Position numbers and translations under genes: made by a program
Shown here: positions 1 through 6,880 of the stretch, piece after piece
Layout: every line of letters starts with the position of its first letter
Numbering within the stretch: position 1 is the stretch's first letter
NCBI GenBank assembly: GCA_947624925.1
Contig: CANQMG010000034.1
Location: forward strand, 1 to 14,933
Reading direction: 5' to 3'
Length of the DNA stretch: 14,933 bases
From: an uncultured Clostridia bacterium
GTDB taxonomy: Bacteria > Bacillota > Clostridia > TANB77 > CAG-508
Notes under the pieces: generated by a model
Database searches by the model: none
The model's input: only the letters and a program-made list of their open reading frames with translations
What the model was told of the DNA's origin: nothing

Positions 1-41
1 GTTTACTTAATAATAATTTACTGCTGGAAGTCATTGGAAAT

Positions 42-57
42 ATTACAAAATTGTAAT
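42..57. other. 16-bp palindrome, operator-like
   Basis: ATTACAA-AA-TTGTAAT reads as a perfect inverted repeat about 25 bases upstream of the -35 box at 81. Its position would suit an upstream regulator site, but in such AT-rich DNA a palindrome of A and T with two G/C pairs can arise by chance. A related perfect palindrome, TTACAATTGTAA, lies at 13562-13573 ahead of the antitoxin promoter. Confidence 0.25.
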
Positions 58-80
58 AAATGATGAAATTACCATGACAA

Positions 81-109
81 TTGACAATAACCTTTGAAAA
101 TAGTATAAT
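81..109 (+). promoter_or_regulatory. Sigma-A type promoter of the leader ORF and M20 peptidase
   Basis: A perfect TTGACA (81-86) and a perfect TATAAT (104-109) are separated by 17 bases. Transcription would begin near 116, giving a leader of about 187 nt before the TTG start of the peptidase at 303. This is the closest match to the consensus in the window. Confidence 0.85.
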
Positions 110-134
110 AAAAAACATAAAGTGAGGAAATACT

Positions 135-212
135 ATGAAATCAATGTTTAGTAATATGAAAGAAATCAATAAAAAACATTATGTATGGATAAATTTTACC
201 CATACATATTAG
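135..212 (+). CDS. 25-codon putative leader peptide
   Basis: A short ORF with a good ribosome binding site (GAGG at 124-127, 7 bases before the ATG) lies just downstream of the promoter at 81 and ahead of a terminator hairpin. The peptide begins MKSMFSNMKE and ends in a stretch rich in aromatic residues and histidine (HYVWINFTHTY). Its last ten codons overlap a perfect 9-bp hairpin (180-188 with 200-208), and its stop codon TAG (210-212) sits directly after the 3' arm. I do not recognise a family. The position and the overlap with a hairpin suggest an attenuator leader peptide rather than a structural protein. There is no run of one regulatory codon, so the sensed amino acid or condition, if any, cannot be named. 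It could also be a chance ORF or the remnant of a lost gene. Confidence 0.45.
   Translation: MKSMFSNMKEINKKHYVWINFTHTY
180..208 (+). promoter_or_regulatory. Leader hairpin competing with the terminator
   Basis: TATGTATGG (180-188) pairs perfectly with CCATACATA (200-208) around an 11-base loop. The 3' arm also contains CATACAT (201-207), which is complementary to ATGTATG (248-254) in the 5' arm of the downstream terminator. The leader could therefore form either this hairpin plus the terminator, or an alternative 2:3 pairing that disrupts the terminator. The alternative pairing is only about 7 bp, so it is plausible but not strong. Confidence 0.4.
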
Positions 213-243
213 TCGTGTTTGAAATAGATTAATAGCAAGACTA

Positions 244-281
244 AAACATGTATGAGTGTAAAAAACTTATACATGTTTTTT
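244..281 (+). terminator. Intrinsic terminator or attenuator before the M20 peptidase
   Basis: AAACATGTATGAGT (244-257) pairs with ACTTATACATGTTT (265-278) over 14 bp including one G-T wobble, with a 7-base loop, and runs into six T residues (276-281). It lies between the promoter at 81 and the gene at 303. No other good promoter is visible after it, so it must be read through for the peptidase to be expressed, which is the reason to consider it an attenuator. Confidence 0.65.
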
Positions 282-302
282 GTATTCAAGGAGGGAATTT
301 GT

Positions 303-1361
303 TTGAAAAGTAATAAAATTTTAAAAGATTTAATTAAATTCAATACAATAAAGGATAAAGAAAATGAGGGAATTATTAATTATATAGAAAGCTATTTATT
401 AAAATTAAATTTTAAAACAGAATATAAAGGAAAGTATTTGATAATGAGTATAGGAAAGAATGCAAAAATGGGATTTTTAGGACACACAGATACAGTAGAA
501 TATATAGAAGGATGGAATAGTAACCCATTCGAATTGACCCAAATAGATAATAAGTTATATGGACTAGGAGCCTGTGATATGAAAGGTGGTATTGCAGCAT
601 TTTTGCAAGCAATTTCTGAAATCAATCTTAAAGAATTAAATGATGGAATGAAATTGTATTTTACATATGATGAAGAAATAGGATTTAGTGGAATTTATGA
701 TATAATAAATTCAAATGAAAAATTTCCAGAAGTAATGGTATTTGGGGAGCCAACCAATAATGAAGTATTAATTGGTAGTAAAGGCTTGTTAGAATATGAA
801 TTAAAATTTAAAGGGATAAAAGCCCATTCAAGTAATCCTGCTAAGGGAAAAAGTGCAAATATGAATGCTGTAAAATTTATTATGGAATTAGATAAATTTT
901 ATAATGAGGAAATAAAGAAATATAAAGATAATGTTTACGAAATACCCTATACCACAATGAATGTTGGAACTATTTATGGTGGAAGCGCAAAAAATTCTGT
1001 TTCCGCCAATTGCGAAGTTAGTATAGATTTTAGAATTGCTAATAAAAAACATATTCGAGAAATAAAAGAAGAAATAGAAATTCTTTCAAGAAAATATGAA
1101 TGTGAAATAAATTTAATTGAAGAAATAGAGCCTTATATTGATAAAACGGATTTAGTAGATACAGTAAAAACAGCTAATTTTATAACAGAAGCAAGCTTTA
1201 TGAAGGCTAAAACAAGAATTATCTTAGGTGCTGGACCTATAACAGCACACGAAGTGAATGAATATATAACAGAAGAAAGTTATTTAAAGTTAATAGAGCA
1301 ATATAAAGAAATAATTAAAAAAGTTTATTATAAATCAAATAAAAAAGGAGATAAAATATGA
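303..1361 (+). CDS. M20 family zinc metallopeptidase (ArgE/DapE/carboxypeptidase-like)
   Basis: This 352-residue protein belongs to the M20 family, two-metal amidohydrolases that cut peptides or N-acyl amino acids in the cytoplasm. Numbering from the TTG start, the metal ligand motif GHTDT gives H61 and D63, the bridging aspartate is in GACDMKGG (D92), the catalytic glutamate pair is DEE (E124, E125), a further ligand is in FGEPT (E149), the lid-domain histidine is in KAHSS (H175), and the last ligand is in TAHEVNEY (H316). The set is complete, so the enzyme should be active. The substrate cannot be fixed: ArgE, DapE and peptidase members share these motifs. I chose TTG 303 because AAGGAGGG (288-295) sits 7 bases ahead; the ATG at 252 lies inside the terminator stem. 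The stop overlaps the next ATG by four bases (ATGA), so the S66 remnant was once translationally coupled to it. Confidence 0.9.
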   Translation: MKSNKILKDLIKFNTIKDKENEGIINYIESYLLKLNFKTEYKGKYLIMSIGKNAKMGFLGHTDTVEYIEGWNSNPFELTQIDNKLYGLGACDMKGGIAAFLQAISEINLKELNDGMKLYFTYDEEIGFSGIYDIINSNEKFPEVMVFGEPTNNEVLIGSKGLLEYELKFKGIKAHSSNPAKGKSANMNAVKFIMELDKFYNEEIKKYKDNVYEIPYTTMNVGTIYGGSAKNSVSANCEVSIDFRIANKKHIREIKEEIEILSRKYECEINLIEEIEPYIDKTDLVDTVKTANFITEASFMKAKTRIILGAGPITAHEVNEYITEESYLKLIEQYKEIIKKVYYKSNKKGDKI

Positions 1362-1489
1362 AACCAGAAAAGCTAAAAATAGGGGATGAAATAAGAGTAA
1401 TTGCACCATCTCGTAGTATGTGCATACTTAATGCCAAAATAAAAGCAACAGAAGAAAATATAAATGTACAAATTTCAGAAAGCATATAA
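1358..1489 (+). pseudogene. Remnant of an S66 LD-carboxypeptidase (LdcA/MccF-like)
   Basis: A 43-codon ORF starts at the ATGA overlap with the M20 gene and has a good ribosome binding site (AAGGAG, 1345-1350). Residues 1-24 (MKPEKLKIGDEIRVIAPSRS and the next few residues) are the typical N-terminus of S66 serine peptidases, which trim the tetrapeptide of peptidoglycan or cleave related L,D or microcin bonds. Intact members have about 300 residues. The remaining residues, NAKIKATEENINVQISESI, resemble the usual C-terminal end of the family rather than the sequence that should follow the N-terminus. I infer an in-frame internal deletion that removed the whole catalytic core, including the Ser, Glu and His triad. 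A dispersed hairpin repeat begins 10 bases after the stop. The product cannot be an active peptidase. Confidence 0.7.
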
Positions 1490-1498
1490 AATAAGCAA

Positions 1499-1527
1499 GT
1501 GGAAAAGAGAACCGTCCCCTTTTCCAC
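1499..1527. repeat. Dispersed hairpin repeat, copy 1
   Basis: GTGGAAAAG (1499-1507) and CTTTTCCAC (1519-1527) form a perfect 9-bp inverted repeat around the core AGAACCGTCCC. It lies between the convergent S66 remnant and the DUF2207 gene, 9 bases after the stop of the latter, so it may double as a weak two-way terminator although no long T run follows. The same core occurs at 6881, 8581 and 8638. Confidence 0.85.
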
Positions 1528-1536
1528 CTTGACTCT

Positions 1537-3519
1537 CTACCAAGAGCCTCCTCCGCCTCCTCCAGAGCCACCTCCAGATGAGCCACCGCCAGATGAACCT
1601 CCTCCACTATCACTAGATGGACTAGAAGACATTGCAGTTGTAGCAGATGCCATTGTACTAGATATAAATATTCCAAATGTATTCATATTAAAATCATCTG
1701 TTGAATCATACCAATCTGGTGCTTTAAGTGCAATCGTTTCAAATTGACTTATCCATACATCTGATACTCCTAAAGCATATGTATATGGTAATATATTATA
1801 AAAATATTCTGGATTTTGTTCAACTAAACTTTCTAATTCAGGCTTTTCAGCTGTTTCCAAAAATCTTTTAAAACCTTCAAGTTTTCCAAGTATTTCATTT
1901 CCATAAGGTGTTCGTTTAGGCATAATTTTGATAAATAATAAGATTCCTGCTATACAAATTAATCCTATTATATACATTATAAGGTACATTATATTTTGTG
2001 TTAAGGTTGGAAGTACCGTCATAGCCCAAGGTACGCCACCCATCATTCCGCCCCATATTATAGCAAATATTTTAGGCATTTTTATTGTTCCAATCAAAGA
2101 TCCTAATAACACTGTAAAACCGATGGAAGGAAATAGTAAAGCAACCACTAATATTCTTGCTCCAGTTTCGCTATATTCCAAAACAGGTTTTATTGTAATT
2201 AGAAGAAATAATGCTATAATCATCATTACAAGCCATTTTCCTTTTCCACTTGCAGATGACTCAATAATTTTATTTTTGTTTTCTTTGCTATTTAGATTAT
2301 TTTTTATTCTATTTAAAGTTATATAAAAATTATCATATAGATCTGTAGCAGTTACAGATGTTTTTTCAGATGTGTCAGTTGCTAAATCCATTGCTTGAGC
2401 AAAGCTTATTTTTTCACCATTTCTTTTTGCCTCTTGCATAATTTCTCTAACCTTTTGCATATCAATACTATTTGTACTTTTGAATAATCCGTTAAAAAAT
2501 ATTTTTTCATTTTCATTATTTCCATCATATTCTTTTATCTTTGTAATTTTAAATCCTTTTGACTTTTTAAATATACCTTGTTCTTCAGTTTCTTCGATTT
2601 TTAAATATCCTTTATTTGCTAAATATATAAGTAAAGAAATTACTGCAGGTGTTTCAGCACTTCCATTATATAAAAAACCTACTTCAGCTGAGTTATAACC
2701 TTCTGGTGGATAAAATTCTACTGTTTCTACCAATTCATCATCTTTTCCAAATTTTGCCCATAATCCATATGCAATTAAAAGACAAAGCAAAGAAAATATT
2801 ATTACGATGAAAGGATACATTTCTATATTTGAACTTGCACCCACAAAATAACCCTCTGGCAATGTTAGTCTAACCGTAAATGCCTGTCCTGCATATAACG
2901 TAGTATTTAATGTACCACTTATAACATTTCCATTAACTTTATAAGATATATATGAACTGTTAACTGAGCCTTTATTTCCACTTGAGAATCCTAATAAGGA
3001 TTTGTCAAATGATTTTGGCATTGTAATTTTAAATGTTACATTATTTATACTTGTGTCCCATTCAGTTCCTATTAAATTATAATATAATTCATCTGCATTT
3101 TTTAATGGATCTTTTCCAATATTATAAGTATATTTTATTGTATATGAGTGTCTACCTACAACTGTTTGATTACTATCTCCTATCTTTATAACCTTGTAGC
3201 CACTTTCTTTGGATGTTGTGTAATTTTCACTAACATTTATATTTGTTATTTTTGCTATATTATTTGATGTTGTTCCATCTGTTCTTTGTATAGTATTTTT
3301 TAATGGTATTTTTCTAAATATCCCATGTTTTGATGAAGTAAAATATGCAGTTATTTTTTCAGTAATATCAAATGTATTATCTTCATTTACCACCATATCA
3401 ATATCATAACTTTCTATTGTATAACCACCTGAAGATGATATTGCAAAAGATTTGGTAGGAACTACAATAAACAGTAATAAAATTATAACAAAAATATATT
3501 TTAAAAATTGTTTTTTCAT
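1537..3519 (-). CDS. DUF2207 family membrane protein with Gly/Ser-rich tail
   Basis: A 660-residue membrane protein of the DUF2207 family (YciQ-like predicted membrane proteins), whose function is not established. It has a signal peptide at about residues 1-26, an extracytoplasmic domain of about 200 residues (27-230), a membrane segment at about 236-255, a cytoplasmic stretch carrying FYPPEGYNSAEVGFLYNG (269-286) followed by a winged-helix-like region, and a cluster of hydrophobic segments at about 429-445, 454-478, 483-500 and 508-532. The C-terminus is low-complexity Ser/Gly and ends GGGGGGSW, a typical ending for this family. The start codon is one base after the lemA stop, so the two are co-transcribed and probably coupled. 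LemA plus DUF2207 is a recurrent pair in bacteria, which suggests a shared envelope role. All domains are intact. Confidence 0.88.
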   Translation of the reverse strand: MKKQFLKYIFVIILLLFIVVPTKSFAISSSGGYTIESYDIDMVVNEDNTFDITEKITAYFTSSKHGIFRKIPLKNTIQRTDGTTSNNIAKITNINVSENYTTSKESGYKVIKIGDSNQTVVGRHSYTIKYTYNIGKDPLKNADELYYNLIGTEWDTSINNVTFKITMPKSFDKSLLGFSSGNKGSVNSSYISYKVNGNVISGTLNTTLYAGQAFTVRLTLPEGYFVGASSNIEMYPFIVIIFSLLCLLIAYGLWAKFGKDDELVETVEFYPPEGYNSAEVGFLYNGSAETPAVISLLIYLANKGYLKIEETEEQGIFKKSKGFKITKIKEYDGNNENEKIFFNGLFKSTNSIDMQKVREIMQEAKRNGEKISFAQAMDLATDTSEKTSVTATDLYDNFYITLNRIKNNLNSKENKNKIIESSASGKGKWLVMMIIALFLLITIKPVLEYSETGARILVVALLFPSIGFTVLLGSLIGTIKMPKIFAIIWGGMMGGVPWAMTVLPTLTQNIMYLIMYIIGLICIAGILLFIKIMPKRTPYGNEILGKLEGFKRFLETAEKPELESLVEQNPEYFYNILPYTYALGVSDVWISQFETIALKAPDWYDSTDDFNMNTFGIFISSTMASATTAMSSSPSSDSGGGSSGGGSSGGGSGGGGGGSW

Positions 3520-3520
3520 T

Positions 3521-4069
3521 TTACGATTCCACCTTTACATTATTTTTTTCTTCTGCATTTGCTTCAAACATATTTGCTTGTTTAAATCCAAAAAGATTTG
3601 CAACTATATTACTTGGAAACATTTGAATTTTAGTATTTAATATTCTAACTGCTCCATTGTAATATTTTCTACTATTAGCAATCTCATCTTCAATTTTAGT
3701 TAAATTATGACTTAATTGTAAGAAATTATCGCTAGCTTTTAGTTCAGGATAATTTTCAGAAATTGCCATAATTTTAGAAATTCCTTGCGTCAATTGTTCA
3801 TTAACATTTATCTTTTTGTTTATAGACATACCATCATAACTATCTGTTCTTAAAGAAGTTATTTTAGTAAATGTTTCTTTTTCATATTTAGCATATCCTT
3901 TTACAACTTCTACTAAATTAGGAATTAAATCCCATCTTTTTTTTAAGTATATATCCATTGTTGAAAAAGCTTCTTTTACAATATTATTTGTCTTTACCAA
4001 AGAATTATATTGAATCAAAGCATATATAACAATTAGAATTGCTATACCTATCACAATATATAGTATCAT
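3521..4069 (-). CDS. lemA: LemA family protein
   Basis: A 182-residue LemA family protein: one N-terminal membrane segment (about residues 2-19) followed by a long alpha-helical domain. Family features visible are YNSLVKTNNIVKEAFSTMDI, the KRWDLIPNLVEVVKGYA block (about 44-60), the YPELKASDNF segment near 112, and RKYYNGAVRILNTKIQMFPS near 140. The family is membrane anchored with the helical bundle outside the membrane; its biochemical activity is not established. The ribosome binding site AAAGGAGGT lies about 8 bases before the ATG. A promoter with an extended -10 is seen at 4113-4141. The gene heads a two-gene operon with the DUF2207 protein. Confidence 0.93.
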   Translation of the reverse strand: MILYIVIGIAILIVIYALIQYNSLVKTNNIVKEAFSTMDIYLKKRWDLIPNLVEVVKGYAKYEKETFTKITSLRTDSYDGMSINKKINVNEQLTQGISKIMAISENYPELKASDNFLQLSHNLTKIEDEIANSRKYYNGAVRILNTKIQMFPSNIVANLFGFKQANMFEANAEEKNNVKVES

Positions 4070-4112
4070 TATTCGAACCTCCTTTATCTTAAATAATTTT
4101 ATTTTTAATGAT

Positions 4113-4141
4113 ATTTTATCATAAGAAAAAAATTTTTACAA
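4113..4141 (-). promoter_or_regulatory. Promoter of the lemA-DUF2207 operon
   Basis: On the minus strand TTGTAA (4141-4136), a 17-base spacer and TAAAAT (4118-4113) preceded by TGA make an extended -10 promoter. It is arranged divergently with the plus-strand promoter at 4163, so the two -35 boxes are about 20 bases apart. Confidence 0.6.
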
Positions 4142-4162
4142 TTAAATTTTTTAAGTTAACTC

Positions 4163-4191
4163 TTGAAAAATTAAACTTAATGTATTATTCT
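4163..4191 (+). promoter_or_regulatory. Repeated-type promoter, copy 1 (P-loop kinase gene)
   Basis: TTGAAA (4163-4168), 17-base spacer, TATTCT (4186-4191). The spacer AATTAAACTTAATGTAT is almost identical to those of the promoters at 6844 and 8479, and all three have an A/T tract upstream of the -35 box that could act as an UP element. Confidence 0.7.
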
Positions 4192-4206
4192 AAAAAAGGA
4201 AAGTAT

Positions 4207-4263
4207 ATGAAAGATATTGGAATACAATTAAAAAAATATATCAAAGGATTTAATTTAAAATGA
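4207..4263 (+). CDS. 18-codon ORF coupled to the P-loop kinase gene
   Basis: A mini-ORF (MKDIGIQLKKYIKGFNLK) follows the promoter at 4163. AAAGGAAAG lies a few bases ahead of its ATG. Its TGA stop overlaps the next ATG in an ATGA junction, so ribosomes finishing it could restart on the kinase gene, which has no good ribosome binding site of its own. It may be a translational leader, or what is left of a gene that once preceded the kinase. I do not recognise the sequence. Confidence 0.35.
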   Translation: MKDIGIQLKKYIKGFNLK

Positions 4264-4721
4264 AATTTAAATTTGATGTAAAAAAAACTGAACAATTATG
4301 GAAAAATATAGGAAATAATGCCACCCCACTTTCTAAGATATCAATTGTTGGTGGCCCAGGCAGTGGAAAAAGTACATTATGTGATATTTTATCTAAAAAA
4401 TTAGATCTTCCAGCTATTCATTTAGATGCTATTAATTTTAATGAGAATTGGAAAGAAATTGATAAAGAGGAAAGAGATAAAATAATAATTGCAAAGGCTC
4501 AAGAAGATAAATGGATTATTGAAGGAAATTATACTAAAACGCTAAAAGAACGTTTCGATAAAGCTGATTTAATAATTTGGCTTGATTATTCAACCTTTAT
4601 GCATCTAAAGGGAATTTTTAAAAGATTAATTAAAACATATAATAAAGAGCACCCATATGTTAAGCTTGTTTCTTGGCTACAACTACAAACCTACCATCTG
4701 TTGTATGGTATGAACAAGTAG
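4260..4721 (+). CDS. P-loop nucleotide kinase-like protein (FlaR/topology-modulation type), probably 3'-truncated
   Basis: The product has a clear Walker A motif, GGPGSGKST (31-39), and the features of the adenylate-kinase-like family often annotated as DNA topology modulation protein FlaR: PAIHLDAINFNENWKE (51-66), WIIEGNYTKTLKERF (85-99) and ADLIIWLDY (102-110), then a basic helix (KGIFKRLIKTYNK). Family members normally continue with a conserved segment containing a WNF-like motif and a further basic stretch. Here the sequence after about residue 133 is simply the antisense of the last codons of the sortase gene, up to a stop at 4719-4721. I infer that the original 3' end and its terminator were deleted and the reading frame now ends in foreign sequence. 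ATP binding may survive, but function is doubtful. No strong ribosome binding site; translation probably depends on the ATGA coupling. Confidence 0.65.
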   Translation: MKFKFDVKKTEQLWKNIGNNATPLSKISIVGGPGSGKSTLCDILSKKLDLPAIHLDAINFNENWKEIDKEERDKIIIAKAQEDKWIIEGNYTKTLKERFDKADLIIWLDYSTFMHLKGIFKRLIKTYNKEHPYVKLVSWLQLQTYHLLYGMNK

Positions 4722-5448
4722 ATAAAGTAATTAGTTGTTCACCATATTTTGCAGTTTTACCAGTATCATAAAGAGAGGCTTTTTTAGCGTTTTGCACAAA
4801 TTCATTATATTCGTCTTCAGTTTCACCATTTATAAAATAGTAATATCTAAAAACATTCTCTTCAGATTTATAATATACTCTCGACCTAAATACAGCTATT
4901 ATTTCGTAATTTGCATCTTCACTATTTGTGGTAAATTTTATAATAGGATGTTTTTTGTAAAAAGATATATCAGCATATTTTAATAAGTCTTGAAACATTG
5001 TTTTATTGTTACTATTATGACCGTAAATTAACAAATTACTACCAGGAAGAGACCACGAATAATCCTTGTCTAAAAATATGGAACCATTTATGGAGTATGC
5101 TTTTTTATAATTGTGATTTAAATAAAAATCATTATCTTTACCTTGCAATACTGGATAATTTATTTTTGTATTTTCTATTTCAATCCATCCAACTATATCT
5201 GAATTTACTTTTTGTAATTCTTCAAGTTTTAGCATTTTTTCTGTTTTAACATTTGATATCTCATTTTCATTATCATTATTATCTTCTAAAACTTCATTTT
5301 CATTAATTGATATTTCATTTAATATAGTATTTTCTTTTTGAGAATTATATATATCATAATAATACTTAGATATATAAGAAATTAATAAAACATTTAATAT
5401 AATCAATGCTATGTAGATTGATTTTTTAATCTTTTCTTTATTTTTCAT
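4660..5448 (-). CDS. srtB: Class B sortase
   Basis: A 262-residue sortase with a single N-terminal membrane anchor (about residues 10-28), a charged linker rich in Asn and Glu (35-75) and the sortase domain from about 80 onward. The catalytic triad is visible: H144 in LIYGHNS, C245 in LSTCSY and R253 in DGRFVV. The GWIEIENTKINYPVLQ opening block, the FYLNHNYKK segment and the SIFLDKDY segment fit class B. Sortases cut a C-terminal LPXTG-like motif and join the protein to peptidoglycan precursors at the outer face of the membrane. The only visible substrate is the TPKTG protein encoded just upstream on the same strand, 77 bases away and separated by a hairpin. The 3' end overlaps the truncated kinase ORF by 62 bases tail to tail, with no terminator between. 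Confidence 0.92.
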   Translation of the reverse strand: MKNKEKIKKSIYIALIILNVLLISYISKYYYDIYNSQKENTILNEISINENEVLEDNNDNENEISNVKTEKMLKLEELQKVNSDIVGWIEIENTKINYPVLQGKDNDFYLNHNYKKAYSINGSIFLDKDYSWSLPGSNLLIYGHNSNNKTMFQDLLKYADISFYKKHPIIKFTTNSEDANYEIIAVFRSRVYYKSEENVFRYYYFINGETEDEYNEFVQNAKKASLYDTGKTAKYGEQLITLSTCSYHTTDGRFVVVAKKQA

Positions 5449-5460
5449 TTTTTCACCATT

Positions 5461-5513
5461 AATAAAAATAAAATAGAATAGTAACCTTACATATAAAAGC
5501 TACTACTCTATTT
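5461..5513 (-). terminator. Weak terminator between the anchored protein and the sortase
   Basis: Read on the minus strand, AAATAGAGTAGTA (5513-5501) pairs with TACTATTCTATTT (5483-5471) over 13 bp with one G-T wobble, then runs into TATTTTTATT. The stem has few G-C pairs, so it is probably a partial terminator that lowers sortase expression relative to its substrate. Confidence 0.55.
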
Positions 5514-5525
5514 AATCAAAAATAA

Positions 5526-6659
5526 TTATATAGCTTTCTTTTTAAAAACTATTAAAGCAATTGAAGATAAAGCAAGTGTAAATAAAGCAATATCTATATT
5601 ACATTCTATACCAGTTTTTGGAGTTTTATCTTTTTCATTATTTGTAGAAGTTTCTTTTAATTTAAGTTTTGCATATATTGTTGTATCTTCAGTTATTTCA
5701 TTTTTAAAGTCGAATGCTGATTTATATTCTTTATCTGTATAGAAATCAACTATTGTATATTTATCAAGACCTAAATCAGCTAAATCGATTTTTGAAATTA
5801 ATTGTTCTTTAGTTAATGTTGTTTTTTCTTGAACTGTTACTTTTGTTGTTTTATCATTTAAATTAATTGTTAATGTAATATTTTTTGCATAATTACTACC
5901 TTGAAGTTGAATTTTATTGTTATCATTACTTTCAAATATTACATTATTGTTTTTATCTGTTACAACAACTTTATTACCATTTAAAAGTACTTTATTTGTT
6001 GTATTATCTGTGTTTTCAACTGCAAACTCAGTTAAATTATCATTTGTTGCAAGATAAATAACATTATTAGTTTCTGTTGAAGTTAATGAACCATTCATTA
6101 TTAATTTTGGTTGATTACTTCCTTCTGCATCTGAGATTTCTTTTCCTTTTGCAATTTCTATACCATTATTAGAATCTTCTAGTCCATTATGACCTAATGA
6201 TAATCTCCTAATCTCAACAGTACCAGCATTTACTAATATACCACCATAAGCATTATCATTAGCTGTTACACCGTCTAATATTAAATAACCTCCATTATAT
6301 GCTTGTGCTCCATATTTTGGACTGTTTTTTAAAGTAACATTAGATAATGTAACTTTTGCTTTTATACCAGAAGTTATTAAAGTGGCATTACTTCCATTAG
6401 CAGTCCAGTTTTCAGCATTTCTAGTTATGCTAAATCCGTTACCATCAATTGTTAGATTTTTTTCTGATATCTCAATTGGCTTAATAAGTGCAATATCAGT
6501 TGTTAATTTAATAATTTCTCCTTCTTCTGCTCCTTCTATAGCATTTCTTAGTTCCTCATCAGTACCTACAGTAGTAGTTTTGGCACTTACAAAATTAGGT
6601 ATTAAAAGAATAGTTAATAATGCAATTATAAGCAAAGATATTTTTTTGAATGTTTTCAT
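5526..6659 (-). CDS. Cell-wall anchored beta-helix-like surface protein (TPKTG sorting signal)
   Basis: A 377-residue exported protein. Residues 1-26 form a signal peptide (KKISLL, hydrophobic core, cleavage after FVSA). Residues 30-240 resemble the pectate-lyase-like right-handed beta-helix found in surface proteins: ELRNAIEGAEEGEIIKLTTD, LTIDGNGFSI, VTLSNVTLKNS and YLILDGVTANDN repeats with regularly spaced Asn and hydrophobic residues. A second region (about 275-335) looks like a Listeria-Bacteroides type repeat. The C-terminus is a full sorting signal: TPKTG at 346-350, a 22-residue hydrophobic segment and a KKKAI tail. It should be secreted, then joined to the wall by the adjacent class B sortase. 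No catalytic residues could be assigned, so it may be an adhesin or structural protein rather than a lyase. An AAAGGAA ribosome binding site precedes the ATG. Confidence 0.85.
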   Translation of the reverse strand: MKTFKKISLLIIALLTILLIPNFVSAKTTTVGTDEELRNAIEGAEEGEIIKLTTDIALIKPIEISEKNLTIDGNGFSITRNAENWTANGSNATLITSGIKAKVTLSNVTLKNSPKYGAQAYNGGYLILDGVTANDNAYGGILVNAGTVEIRRLSLGHNGLEDSNNGIEIAKGKEISDAEGSNQPKLIMNGSLTSTETNNVIYLATNDNLTEFAVENTDNTTNKVLLNGNKVVVTDKNNNVIFESNDNNKIQLQGSNYAKNITLTINLNDKTTKVTVQEKTTLTKEQLISKIDLADLGLDKYTIVDFYTDKEYKSAFDFKNEITEDTTIYAKLKLKETSTNNEKDKTPKTGIECNIDIALFTLALSSIALIVFKKKAI

Positions 6660-6843
6660 AATCTTAATTCCTTTCTTAAATTATTTTAAAAATTATTTTT
6701 TAAAAAGTAATTTTTAATCATGATTATTTTTTACATAAAATTATAATTTATTCGAAAAAATATTAATAAATTTTATTTTTTTTGAAAATGAAACAATTTT
6801 CTTTTCAAAAAAACATTAAATTTAAATTTTTTTAAATAAAGTC
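6660..6843. other. AT-rich divergent intergenic region
   Basis: This stretch separates the surface protein gene (minus) from pyrB (plus) and is almost entirely A and T. It contains a bulged inverted repeat, TTTGAAAA (6781-6788) with TTTTCAAA (6802-6809), without a T run on either strand. A TATAAT on the minus strand (6745-6740) may be the -10 box of the surface protein gene, but I see no good -35 box at the right distance. Confidence 0.35.
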
Positions 6844-6872
6844 TTGAAAAATTAAACATAATGTATTATTCT
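6844..6872 (+). promoter_or_regulatory. Repeated-type promoter, copy 2 (pyrBI)
   Basis: TTGAAA (6844-6849), 17-base spacer, TATTCT (6867-6872), with an A/T tract upstream. It differs from the copy at 4163 by a single base within the 29-bp core. The expected transcription start, near 6879, coincides with the start of the hairpin repeat at 6881, so the repeat becomes the very 5' end of the pyrBI transcript. Confidence 0.75.
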
Positions 6873-6880
6873 AGAAAAAA

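Noticed and set aside
252..302. ATG 252 as the start of the M20 peptidase
   Set aside because: It lies within the terminator stem without a binding site; TTG 303 has AAGGAGGG at the right distance and the family homology begins there.
116..302. T-box or known riboswitch in the M20 leader
   Set aside because: No T-box consensus or recognised aptamer core is visible; the leader is better explained by a short ORF and competing hairpins.
1499..1747. Plus-strand ORF rich in Pro-Pro-Glu, beginning in the hairpin repeat
   Set aside because: It is the antisense of the Gly/Ser-rich tail of the DUF2207 protein; its repetitiveness is inherited from that tail, and there is no binding site.
6781..6809. 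Terminator between the surface protein gene and pyrB
   Set aside because: The stem is bulged, nearly all A-T, and has no T run on either strand; it sits between divergent genes where no terminator is needed.
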